NCBI GenBank assembly: GCA_945870085.1
Contig: CAMBQX010000057.1
Coordinates: forward strand, 1 to 9,503
DNA length: 9,503 nt
DNA from: Bifidobacterium breve
GTDB taxonomy: Bacteria > Actinomycetota > Actinomycetes > S36-B12
Reading direction: 5' to 3'
Part shown: piece by piece, positions 1 to 7,200 of the stretch
How the letters are laid out: the number at the start of each line of letters is the position of its first letter
Numbering within the stretch: position 1 is the stretch's first letter
Translations under genes and position numbers: made by a program
The notes under the pieces: generated by a model
Database searches by the model: none
Seen by the model: the letters and a program-made list of their open reading frames with translations, nothing else
What the model was told of the DNA's origin: nothing

Positions 1-131
1 CCGGTGACCAAGATGAGGTCTTCTGTTGGGTTGCTCTCGCCGAACCGATCAGCGAAATCCACATAAGCCTCCATGACAGTTTCGTATTGCCCAGGCTTGA
101 CGTGCATGGTGTATTCGATGACGCTGCTCAT
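1..131 (-). CDS. Partial small protein, probably a dimeric alpha/beta-barrel (ABM-like) domain; C-terminus beyond the left edge
   Basis: An open frame begins at the ATG complementary to 129-131 and is still open at base 1, so only about the first 43 residues are visible. A clear Shine-Dalgarno GAGGAG lies 5 nt upstream of the ATG and fixes the start. The visible part begins MSSVIEYTMHVKPGQ. It reads as a beta strand (IEYTMHV), a turn (KPGQ) and an amphipathic helix (residues about 15-30), then a polar turn and a second hydrophobic strand (LILVTG). This resembles the start of ferredoxin-like dimeric alpha/beta-barrel proteins of the antibiotic-biosynthesis-monooxygenase or NIPSNAP type. That assignment is inference from pattern only and no catalytic residue is visible. 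It lies 67 bp downstream of the sulfotransferase gene on the same strand. Its Shine-Dalgarno sequence and the upstream palindrome suggest its own promoter. Confidence 0.65.
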   Translation of the reverse strand, partial: MSSVIEYTMHVKPGQYETVMEAYVDFADRFGESNPTEDLILVT

Positions 132-173
132 GGATTCTCCTCAGAATAAGTTCCAGGCCCCCACAGTAGCGGT

Positions 174-188
174 GGCGTAATTTACGCC
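174..188. promoter_or_regulatory. 15-bp palindrome upstream of the left-edge gene (candidate operator)
   Basis: GGCGTAA-T-TTACGCC is a perfect inverted repeat with 7-bp arms and a 1-bp centre. It lies in the 67-bp gap between the sulfotransferase stop and the left-edge gene. On the minus strand a possible -10 box TACTGT (complement of 163-168) begins 5 nt downstream of it, so a bound protein would cover the -35/spacer region. A 5-bp stem with a 5-nt loop could also form in RNA, but no U-tract follows, so a protein-binding site is more likely than a terminator. The regulator is unknown. Confidence 0.45.
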
Positions 189-198
189 GTCGAACCTT

Positions 199-1275
199 CT
201 ACCATTTTGTTAGCCGCACGGCCGCCCGTCGGATCACCCGTGATGCCTCGCCTTGGGTTGCAGGTTCGTCGTCGTGTTCATTGAGGGTTACCCCTGCCTC
301 TTTAACCAAATTGTTGAACTCGACACGCTCAAGGTCGTCAAGTTTCGGCCAGTCACCTGTGAGTGCCGGCGGTGCCTCAAACCACGCCTGCCACCTAGGG
401 TCGCCCGCGAAGTCCAATTCACTTAAGCCCCCTGCCAGCAACTGCTCCGACTCGAGGGTGTCATGCACATTCGGTGCCAAGAGCAGGCGTTCACCGCTTC
501 TGCCTGACAGCGCCGCGATGAGCAAGCGTCGTGGCCTACTTGAAATGAGCCCATCCGGCACCAGCGGATTTACTTCCTGCAGATAACGGAGTGCGGGAGC
601 TGACAGCGACTCATTGATCGCTGTTGTTGATTCTGCTAATTGAAAAGGCGGTGGCGTTACGGCGGCAAGGGTAAAAAGCGTCTGCCACATATCCTCAAGG
701 TGCCCTGCTCGCACATAGGGCCGCAGCGTAAAAGTGATTTCGCTGCGCAATGGCCGCTCCCATATTTTCACGAAGGCGGCGTGGTCGAAGAATGCCCGCG
801 CCTGTAATGCATACTTTCGGTTAAAGCCATGAGTTCGACCAGCCTTGATTGTTTCAGCGAATGCGCTCGGAGCTAGGTCGTCTGGGCGCCGCACGTATGC
901 GAAAACCTTAATCCGGTCAAAAAATCTGCCGAGGAATTCGTACAGGCCATCAACTTCATCTGGGCCACGTAATCTTGTTGAGAGGTGCTCGCTCGTAAAT
1001 AACCAAGTACCGTCGGTCAAGTCTCGTTCAAATTTCTTCGCCAGCTTTACTTGCAGCTCCAACTGATCTTCAGGGCTTTCGACCGCGTAGGCCCGGCCAA
1101 GGCGCCCGGGCTGAGCCGCAAAAGCAGCCGCAAGCTCACCGTGGTTGTCGCCGTGGAAGAACTTTGGGATCTTAACTCCTGCAGACTCGATCTCCTTGCG
1201 ATTCAACCCAACCATTTCTTGCCAGGTCGTGGTGCCCGTCTTGGCTCTCCCAATATGCAAGATCAATTCGCGCAT
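199..1275 (-). CDS. PAPS-dependent sulfotransferase-like protein
   Basis: The protein has 358 residues. Near the N-terminus, residues 7-18 (HIGRAKTGTTTW) match the 5'-phosphosulfate-binding loop of PAPS sulfotransferases (K12, T13, T15, T16). Residues 92-99 (LFTSEHLS) fit the conserved Ser/Glu segment that follows. Residues 123-146, with YVRRP, Ser137 and IKAG, match the 3'-phosphate-binding element (R129/R130...Ser). The family would transfer sulfate from PAPS to a hydroxyl, usually on a carbohydrate or lipid. The acceptor cannot be deduced. There is no signal peptide or membrane segment, so it is cytoplasmic. The start codon lies 3 nt after the plsC stop and a GAGGA sits about 10 nt upstream, so translation is probably coupled to plsC. 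The C-terminal third is variable in such proteins and I recognise nothing in it. The family is fairly sure, the substrate unknown. Confidence 0.8.
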   Translation of the reverse strand: MRELILHIGRAKTGTTTWQEMVGLNRKEIESAGVKIPKFFHGDNHGELAAAFAAQPGRLGRAYAVESPEDQLELQVKLAKKFERDLTDGTWLFTSEHLSTRLRGPDEVDGLYEFLGRFFDRIKVFAYVRRPDDLAPSAFAETIKAGRTHGFNRKYALQARAFFDHAAFVKIWERPLRSEITFTLRPYVRAGHLEDMWQTLFTLAAVTPPPFQLAESTTAINESLSAPALRYLQEVNPLVPDGLISSRPRRLLIAALSGRSGERLLLAPNVHDTLESEQLLAGGLSELDFAGDPRWQAWFEAPPALTGDWPKLDDLERVEFNNLVKEAGVTLNEHDDEPATQGEASRVIRRAAVRLTKW

Positions 1276-1278
1276 GAA

Positions 1279-2073
1279 TCAGGAATCCTCAACCGTGGTG
1301 CCACTTTGCTCCTTGCGTGCTGCGCGTTCAGCGCGCACCTGAACCTCAATAGCCTCGGCTTCTTCTAATGTCGGTGCAGAACCTCCACGTCGAGCAGGCA
1401 ACCACCATGCCCCTTCGGGCAAATTCAACTCTTTGGGCGTTGGTGGTGGGTATCGATCAATAGTCTCGTCGAGAAGTTGCTGGAGCCTTTGGTGAAGTTG
1501 CCCGTTGACCAACTCAGCATCGTCACTTCGCGATGGGTGCATTGGAGTGCCAATCGTCATTGCAACGGTGCGCCCACGCGTTAAGTCCTTGCGCCCATAA
1601 CTAAGTATTCGCGCTCCACCGAAAACAATCATGGGGATTAACGGCACATTTGCCGACACCGCCATGCGCACGGCACCGTTCTTAATCTCCTTGACTTCCA
1701 TCGAGCGGCTCATTGTTGCCTCCGGAAATACACCCACGAGTTCGCCGGACTTTAATGCCCTTACCGCGTCGCGAAACGCCTGGGATCCAGCGTCGCGATC
1801 AACCGGGATGTGATGCATTCCGCGCATCAGGGGTCCGGCCACCTTGTGTTTGAAGATTCCATCCTTCGCCATAAAGCGCACGTAGCGATGGCCAATTCGA
1901 TCGGCAGGTATGCCGGAAAGAGCAAAATCCAAGTAACTGGTGTGGTTGATAGCTATCACCGCGCCGCCAACCCGTGGCAAGTTTTCGGAACCAACGATGT
2001 CGAACTTAATACCCAAGGCCCTGAAAAGGGTCTTAGCGGTAAAAACTATCGGGGGATAGACAATGTCGGTCAC
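1279..2073 (-). CDS. plsC: 1-acyl-sn-glycerol-3-phosphate acyltransferase (PlsC family)
   Basis: This 264-residue protein belongs to the PlsC/LPLAT family, which acylates lysophosphatidate to phosphatidate at the inner membrane face during phospholipid synthesis. Block I is NHTSYLD (His44-X4-Asp49, the catalytic dyad). Block III is FPEATMS (116-122), where the usual FPEGTRS glycine is alanine. KNGAVRMA (about 130-137) and VPLIPM follow as expected. The C-terminus carries a WWLPARRGGSAPT segment and a charged tail, which I recognise from actinobacterial members. The start is GTG. A -10-like TAATCT ends 6 nt before it and there is no Shine-Dalgarno sequence, so the mRNA is probably leaderless. 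It is the first gene of an operon with the sulfotransferase. Other LPLAT substrates, such as mannoside acylation, cannot be excluded because actinobacteria carry several paralogues. Confidence 0.88.
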   Translation of the reverse strand: MTDIVYPPIVFTAKTLFRALGIKFDIVGSENLPRVGGAVIAINHTSYLDFALSGIPADRIGHRYVRFMAKDGIFKHKVAGPLMRGMHHIPVDRDAGSQAFRDAVRALKSGELVGVFPEATMSRSMEVKEIKNGAVRMAVSANVPLIPMIVFGGARILSYGRKDLTRGRTVAMTIGTPMHPSRSDDAELVNGQLHQRLQQLLDETIDRYPPPTPKELNLPEGAWWLPARRGGSAPTLEEAEAIEVQVRAERAARKEQSGTTVEDS

Positions 2074-2077
2074 AAGG

Positions 2078-2090
2078 GCAGATTATCTGC
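2078..2090. promoter_or_regulatory. 13-bp palindrome between overlapping divergent promoters
   Basis: GCAGAT-T-ATCTGC is a perfect inverted repeat with 6-bp arms. It contains the whole minus-strand -10 of plsC (2080-2085). Its right arm also provides the TGC of the plus-strand extended -10 (2088-2096). A protein bound here would block both promoters. No regulator gene is next to it, so identity and function are open. Confidence 0.4.
2080..2085 (-). promoter_or_regulatory. -10 box for plsC, leaderless arrangement
   Basis: On the minus strand TAATCT is followed by a 6-nt spacer (GCCCTT) and then the GTG start of plsC. Transcription would therefore begin at or next to the start codon. No good -35 hexamer is visible. 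No Shine-Dalgarno sequence precedes the GTG, which fits a leaderless mRNA. Confidence 0.5.
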
Positions 2091-2096
2091 TACCTT
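2088..2096 (+). promoter_or_regulatory. Extended -10 box for the DoxX-like gene, leaderless arrangement
   Basis: TGCTACCTT matches an extended -10 (TGN-TANNNT). It ends 8 nt before the ATG at 2105, which suggests transcription starts at the ATG. There is no ribosome binding site. The matching -35 position would fall inside the first codons of plsC and no consensus is seen there. Confidence 0.45.
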
Positions 2097-2104
2097 CCAC
2101 AATT

Positions 2105-2479
2105 ATGAGTTTCACGGTCTGGATACTGCAATTTCTCCTGGCATTTGCCTTTGTGGCAGCCGGGGTGACAAAGCTGGTAACCCCTACCGCCAAGCTTCGC
2201 CGGCGCATGGCTTGGACCGAAACCTTCAGCCCGTGGTCTATCAAGTTAATCGGCGCCCTTGAACTCCTCGGTGGCTTGGGCCTATTCCTGCCGCCGATCG
2301 TGGCTTTCGTCCCAGCAGTTTTGACTTTGCTATCGGCGTTTGGCCTGGCTGTCATGATGATTGGCGCCATAGTGGTTCATCTGAGGGGTAAAGAAGCCCG
2401 CGAAGGGTTGCCCGCACTGGTTCTGCTGGTTTTTCTGATTTTGCTCATCTTTGGCCTTTTCGCGGTCGACCGCTTCTAA
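2105..2479 (+). CDS. Small DoxX-like four-helix membrane protein
   Basis: The protein is 124 residues and almost entirely hydrophobic. Four membrane segments can be drawn at about 4-22, 45-62, 65-92 and 102-121. A basic loop (KLRRRMAW, 30-37) follows the first helix and a charged loop (HLRGKEARE) precedes the last. The GVTKL end of helix 1 and the ALELLGGLGLFLPP segment are typical of the DoxX/DoxX_2 family. These are small membrane proteins of mostly unknown role, in some cases tied to thiol or redox stress. I chose the ATG at 2105 and not an in-frame ATG at 2063. The shorter form begins directly with helix 1 and sits 8 nt after an extended -10. The longer form would overlap plsC by 11 bp and add 14 residues that look non-coding. 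It is divergent from plsC and ends 64 bp before orn. Confidence 0.75.
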   Translation: MSFTVWILQFLLAFAFVAAGVTKLVTPTAKLRRRMAWTETFSPWSIKLIGALELLGGLGLFLPPIVAFVPAVLTLLSAFGLAVMMIGAIVVHLRGKEAREGLPALVLLVFLILLIFGLFAVDRF

Positions 2480-2531
2480 TCCCGTGAAAATCCAAGTATG
2501 GAAGACAGATATCGTGCAGTGGCTCGCTCAG

Positions 2532-2537
2532 TAGAGT
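2532..2537 (+). promoter_or_regulatory. -10 box for orn, leaderless arrangement
   Basis: TAGAGT is followed by six bases (TGGACC) and the ATG of orn. No Shine-Dalgarno sequence precedes the ATG. Transcription starting at the A of the ATG would give a leaderless mRNA. No clear -35 is present in the 64-bp gap after the DoxX-like gene. Confidence 0.55.
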
Positions 2538-2543
2538 TGGACC

Positions 2544-3188
2544 ATGACCAAAGACCGCATGGTGTGGATTGACCTTGAAATGACAGGCCTTAACCTCGGC
2601 TCCGATGAGATCGTCGAAATCGCCTGCATTGTCACCGAAGCCGACCTCACCGAACTCGATGGTGGCATCGACATAGTCGTAAAGCCCAGTGACGCGCCGC
2701 TAGCCGCGATGGATGAATTCGTAGTAAATATGCACCAAGCCTCGGGCCTAATCACCGAGATACCCAATGGCACCACACTTGCCGACGCCCAGCAGCAAGT
2801 TTTGGCCTACATTCAAAAATATGTGCCCGAAGCCGGCAAGGCTCACCTTGCGGGCTCAAGTGTTTATGTCGACCGCGGCTTCCTGGCAAAATACATGCCG
2901 GAACTTGACTCGTACCTGCACTACCGCCTAATAGATGTCTCTAGTATCAAAGAGCTCACCCGCCGCTGGTATCCGCGCGTCTACTTCGGCTCCCCGGAGA
3001 AAACCGGTAATCACCGGGCGCTCGCCGATATTCGCGAGTCAATTGCCGAACTGCGTTACTACCGAGATGCGGTCTTTGTCGCCCAGCCCGGCCCTGATTC
3101 AGATGCTGCAAAGGCACTTGGGCAAAGCCACGTTGTCAACCATGGCAGCGGCCCTAACCCAGATTCGGTGGCCGAGTCGGTCGGCTGA
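2544..3188 (+). CDS. orn: Oligoribonuclease (DEDDh 3'-5' exoribonuclease)
   Basis: Orn degrades short RNA oligonucleotides, including the pGpG dinucleotide from cyclic-di-GMP turnover, to mononucleotides in the cytoplasm. The 214-residue product shows the whole active site. Asp10 and Glu12 are in DLEMTGL, Asp110 is in YVDRGFL, and His157 and Asp162 are in NHRALADIRESI. These are the metal ligands and general base of the DEDDh class. The C-terminus extends about 30 residues past the core (from roughly 181), polar and rich in Ser, Ala, Asp and Pro. This is close to the length of actinobacterial Orn and longer than the E. coli enzyme. The start is supported by the -10 box six bases upstream and by the MTKDRMVWIDLEMTGL N-terminus. 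It is followed by a hairpin and tRNA-His, a neighbourhood I recall from other actinobacteria including mycobacteria. Confidence 0.96.
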   Translation: MTKDRMVWIDLEMTGLNLGSDEIVEIACIVTEADLTELDGGIDIVVKPSDAPLAAMDEFVVNMHQASGLITEIPNGTTLADAQQQVLAYIQKYVPEAGKAHLAGSSVYVDRGFLAKYMPELDSYLHYRLIDVSSIKELTRRWYPRVYFGSPEKTGNHRALADIRESIAELRYYRDAVFVAQPGPDSDAAKALGQSHVVNHGSGPNPDSVAESVG

Positions 3189-3209
3189 TAGATTCCGCCT
3201 GCAGGTACA

Positions 3210-3229
3210 AAGCCCGGTTAGTCGGGCTT
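3210..3229 (+). terminator. Hairpin after orn (possible terminator)
   Basis: AAGCCCG, a 6-nt loop and CGGGCTT form a perfect 7-bp stem 21 nt after the orn stop and 11 nt before tRNA-His. No U-tract follows; the next bases are CGGGCCAG. It may end the orn transcript weakly, mark a processing site before the tRNA, or act as an I-shaped actinobacterial terminator. Confidence 0.45.
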
Positions 3230-3240
3230 CGGGCCAGCAT

Positions 3241-3316
3241 GGTGCTCGTAGTTCAATGGTAGAGCGCAGCCTTGTGGTGGCTGATGTTGCGGGTTCGAAT
3301 CCCGTCGGGCACCCCA
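3241..3316 (+). tRNA. tRNA-His (anticodon GTG)
   Basis: The whole cloverleaf can be folded by hand. The acceptor stem is 3242-3248 with 3306-3312, with one G-T wobble. The D arm is GTTC/GAGC. The anticodon stem CAGCC/GGCTG encloses TTGTGGT with anticodon GTG at 3274-3276. The variable region is 5 nt. The T arm is GCGGG with loop TTCGAAT and CCCGT. The diagnostic G-1 of tRNA-His is encoded (3241) and faces C73 (3313). The 3' CCA is encoded at 3314-3316. It is co-oriented with orn and no separate promoter is obvious in the 52-bp gap, so it may be co-transcribed with orn or driven by a weak promoter. Confidence 0.97.
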
Positions 3317-3317
3317 A

Positions 3318-3350
3318 TTAGCAGCTAATAACTAGTCGCTAATCATTAGC
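3318..3350. repeat. AT-rich cluster of TTAGC/GCTAA inverted repeats between convergent genes
   Basis: Just after tRNA-His the sequence has TTAGCAGCTAA and then GCTAATCATTAGC (3338-3350, 6-bp arms with a 1-bp centre). GCTAAT occurs twice, at 3324 and 3338. The first copy could pair with ATTAGC at 3345-3350 to form a longer stem in RNA. The segment covers the stop codon of the secreted-protein gene. It may serve as a weak two-way terminator, but no U-tract is present on either strand. Confidence 0.35.
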
Positions 3351-4278
3351 CGTAGGTGCACTCGGTAACCGCATTCTCAACCGTTGAAAGATTCATGCGG
3401 TCATACCGAAAGTCCATTGTCAAGGCTTGCGGCTGGCCATCGACACTCGCCAACCTCGCGGTGTACTCATTGGCCTGCGCCAATTTATCCGCGGTAGCAA
3501 ATGTCAGCTTTTCGGTAACCATCTGCTTGCAGACACCGCGCATTTGCGCTGACCCGGCCGCCGCATTTGGATCAGGTGCAACCTGTATCAAACTTGAAGC
3601 GACCGCAACCAGTTGGTTATAGGTCAGCCCGGACGAATCAATAACGATGCTCGTCTCGCCAGGATCGGTCATGGTTGACGCAGGTTTTGCCGTCACCTCA
3701 AGAACCCCGCCGGTGGCCAATACATCGGATTTCTTGCATCGGAAGCCGGCCGGGATCGCCTTGGGGTTTGAATTAGCCGGCTGCTTGAAGCAGTTCGCGT
3801 AGACCTGAGCCGTCACGGTTACCTGGGTGCCTGGCTCACCCAAATTGATCTTCACTTTTGCAACCTTCGCCAAAGAAGTTGATGATGCGGGTTCAGCAGC
3901 GAACCCGGTATCGGCCCACTTCTCTGATAATTGGAACCCCTTGGCTGGTCTACCGTAAGTGGCACCCGCGAAAGTATCGCCACTAGTGACGGTGCCTTTA
4001 GTGATTACCAAGTTGTTGCTGATGACCTCGACCTTGCTCGTTCGGCGCAACCCAGCGGTGTTCATCGGCTCCCAGAGCGAACCAGCGGTGCCAAGTCTCG
4101 CGGCGGCGGTGCCCCACGAGGTAACCGACTCGTTGATGCCGTACGGGCTATCAGCCGCCAGCGCTGGAGCGGCGACAGCCGGCACTAAAGCAGCGGCGAC
4201 GAGGATAGCCACTGCGCTGGTTGCAGCCACCTTGACTTTGATGGATCTTGCTGATCTGGTACCGGGCTTTGGGGTCAT
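3346..4278 (-). CDS. Secreted four-cysteine protein of unknown function
   Basis: I do not recognise this 310-residue protein. It has a Sec-type signal peptide: a basic N-region (residues 1-16, several Arg/Lys), a hydrophobic core (about 17-37) and an Ala-rich AxA cleavage site near 40-42 before DSPYG. The mature part, about 268 residues, is rich in Thr, Val, Ser and Ala with alternating strand-like stretches such as VTVTAQVY, so a mainly beta fold is likely. Four cysteines (163, 181, 250, 307) could form two disulfides. There is no lipobox cysteine, LPXTG signal or C-terminal membrane helix, so the product is probably released or held non-covalently. It begins 14 bp after the icmF stop. A TACTCT -10-like box six bases before the ATG and a poor ribosome binding site suggest it also has its own leaderless promoter. 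No functional link to icmF is evident. Confidence 0.8.
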   Translation of the reverse strand: MTPKPGTRSARSIKVKVAATSAVAILVAAALVPAVAAPALAADSPYGINESVTSWGTAAARLGTAGSLWEPMNTAGLRRTSKVEVISNNLVITKGTVTSGDTFAGATYGRPAKGFQLSEKWADTGFAAEPASSTSLAKVAKVKINLGEPGTQVTVTAQVYANCFKQPANSNPKAIPAGFRCKKSDVLATGGVLEVTAKPASTMTDPGETSIVIDSSGLTYNQLVAVASSLIQVAPDPNAAAGSAQMRGVCKQMVTEKLTFATADKLAQANEYTARLASVDGQPQALTMDFRYDRMNLSTVENAVTECTYG

Positions 4279-4284
4279 GGCCTA

Positions 4285-4290
4285 AGAGTA
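4285..4290 (-). promoter_or_regulatory. -10-like box for the secreted-protein gene
   Basis: On the minus strand TACTCT is followed by six bases (TAGGCC) and the ATG at 4276-4278. It lies in the 14-bp gap after icmF, so its -35 region would be in the last icmF codons. The spacing matches the other presumed leaderless starts in the window. Confidence 0.4.
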
Positions 4291-4292
4291 CG

Positions 4293-7200
4293 TCAGACAT
4301 TGCGGCGGTACTGCCCACCCACTTCAAAAAATGCTTCGCTTATTTGCCCCAGTGAGCAAACTTTCACCGCATCCATCAGCGCCTCGAAGACATTGCCTCC
4401 GGTAGCGGCCACCTCTTTAAGCCGTGTCAACGCTGCCGGGGCAACCTCGCGGTTCCGGTCCTCGAAGTCGGCTAGGCGGTGAAGTTGTGACTCCTTTTCC
4501 TCCGTTGTTCCTCTTGCTAATTCCACCGTCGCGGTCGAATTCGCGCTGCCTGCTGACAAGAAGGTGTTTACCCCGATGATGGGCAAAGTGCCATCGTGCT
4601 TACGTTGTTCGTAGAGCATTGACTCATCTTGGATGCGCCCCCGCTGGTAGCCCGTTTCCATGGCGCCCAGCACTCCGCCTCGGTCGGCGATGCGCTCAAA
4701 CTCAACCAGCACCGCCTCTTCGAGGATATCGGTCAACTGATCAACGATGGCCGCACCTTGAAGTGGGTTCTCGGTGGCTGACAGGCCCCACTCTTGGTCG
4801 ATGATCATCTGAATAGCAAGTGCACGGCGCACCGACTGCTCAGATGGGGTGGTAACCGCCTCGTCAAACGCATTGGTATGAAGTGAATTTGCATTGTCGT
4901 AGAGCGCACAGAGGGCTTGCAGCGTGGTGCGGATGTCATTGAAGTCCATCTCTTGAGCGTGCAGCGACCGACCAGAGGTCTGTACGTGGTACTTGAGCTT
5001 TTGCGCACGATCGCCGGCCCCGTACTTGTCGCGCATCGCGATAGCCCAAATCCGTCGAGCTACCCGCCCAAGAACCGTGTATTCGGCGTCCATTCCATTG
5101 GAAAAGAAGAATGAAAGATTTGGTGCGAAATCATCTATTGCCATCCCGCGTGCCAGATATGCCTCTACATACGTAAACCCATTGGCCAAGGTGAAAGCCA
5201 GCTGACTTATCGGGTTGGCCCCGGCCTCAGCAATGTGGTAGCCGCTGATTGATACCGAGTAAAAATTTCGTACCTCGTGTTCGATGAACCACTCTTGAAT
5301 ATCGGCCATGCAACGCAAGGAGAACTCTGTCGAGAAAATACAGGTGTTCTGGCCTTGATCCTCTTTGAGGATGTCGGCTTGCACCGTCCCGCGTACTGTA
5401 GCCAAAGCCCTTGACGTGATTACTTCTACTTCATGCGCTTCTGGCTTGCGCCCTTCAACTTCAGCGAACCTAGTAATTTGTTGATCAATTACGGCATTCA
5501 AAAACATTGCCAAGATCGCCGGTGCCGGGCCGTTTATCGTCATCGATACTGAAGTCATCGGTGAACATAAGTCGAACCCCGCGTACAGATCGCGCATGTC
5601 TTCAACGGTTGCAATCGACACTCCCGAAGTACCGACCTTGCCATAAACATCGGGCCTAGGTGACGGGTTACGCCCATAAAGGGTGACCGAATCAAATGCC
5701 GCAGAGAGTCGGGTCGCCGGCTGCCCCGCACTTAATAAATGAAAGCGCCGGTTAGTTCGATGGGCATCGCCTTCGCCGGCGAACATGCGAGCCGGCGCCT
5801 CCTCGGTGCGCTTGAACGGGAACACTCCGGAGGTGAAGGGGAAGTAGCCTGGCAGATTTTCAGCCCGAATGAATCGAACTAACGCACCATCTTCGTCGTC
5901 TCGCGGCAGCGCAACTCGCGGAACTTTGGTGCCCGAGAGCGTTGTTCGCGTCAATGGGGTGCGTATCTCATTACCGCGAATGACGTACACCTGCTCATCG
6001 CCGATATAGGTGTCGCGTAGCGCTGGCCAGGCCGCTAACTGGGCCTGCACGTCTGGCGCAAACCCCATTTTGGTCTCATCTAGTACCGAAGACACCGCGG
6101 CAGCCGATGACTCCTGACCCCTAGCTATCAGCAGTTCGCGCGTTACCCGCATTTGCTGCACTTGGCGAGCGATAGCTGATTGGCGCTCGGTTACCAGGTG
6201 GTAGCGGCGAACTGATTCGGCAATCTCGGCCAGATAACGCTCGCGACCTCGTGGCAGCACACCCGTTAATTCAGTGGAAGTTCGACCCTTAACAACAGGC
6301 AGCACTCCGTCAAATTTACGCATGCCTTTTTCGGTCAGAATGCCAATTAGATAGTGATAAAGGGCCGAGACCCCATTGTCATCGAAGCGGGCGGCACTGG
6401 TGCCAAATACCGGCATTTCGTCCCATGGCGTACCGAACGCACCTCGGTTTCGCACCAGTTGTCGAGCCACATCACGGCGCGCGTCCTCCGCACCACGGCG
6501 CTCGTACTTGTTTACCGCAACCACGTCGGCGAAATCGAGCATGTCAATCTTCTCGAGTTGCGAAGCCGCACCATATTCAGGAGTCATAACATAAAGGGAG
6601 GTGTCAACAAAAGGTACTATGGCCGCGTCACCTTGACCGATACCCGGGGTCTCGACAATGACAAGATCGAATCCAGCGGCCTTGCACGCTGCGATGATGT
6701 CGGACAGCGCGGCCGGGGTTTGCCCACCTGAATCGCGAGTGGCTAGCGACCTAAAGAACACCACTCCTGGGTCAATACTGTTCATCCGAATGCGGTCACC
6801 CAGAAGCGCACCGCCACCGCGACGCCGCGTCGGATCAATTGCCAAGACTGCTATGCGCAATTTGTCTTGGCTATCAAGCCGCAATCGGCGCACCAATTCG
6901 TCGGTCAGTGACGACTTACCAGAGCCGCCGGTACCGGTGATGCCGAGCACCGGGGTGGTTGTGGTTGCCGCGGCCTCGCGGATGTCATTGGCAAGGGCTT
7001 GATCCTTGCCCGATTCCAAAACAGTTATGGCACGCGCCAGTGCAGGTATTGACCCGGTGAGGATTTCATCGACGCCGATCGACCCAATTGTTAGCTCACG
7101 ATCACACTCGGCCACCAACTTATTGATCATCCCCGGTAGGCCAAGGCGTTGGCCGTCCTGCGGGCTAAAGATGTGTACCCCGATTCTTGCCAATAATTCA

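Noticed and set aside
1810..2262. Plus-strand 150-residue frame antisense to plsC and into the DoxX-like gene
   Set aside because: It spans the divergent promoter region, overlaps two well-supported genes and has no recognisable domain.
3099..3317. Minus-strand reading frame whose product begins MGCPTGFEPATSATT
   Set aside because: This is the well-known false protein produced by translating the complement of a tRNA gene; it covers tRNA-His and the end of orn.
2935..3321. Plus-strand 128-residue frame across the end of orn and tRNA-His
   Set aside because: It is a shadow of orn in another frame that reads through the tRNA; no ribosome binding site and no plausible protein.
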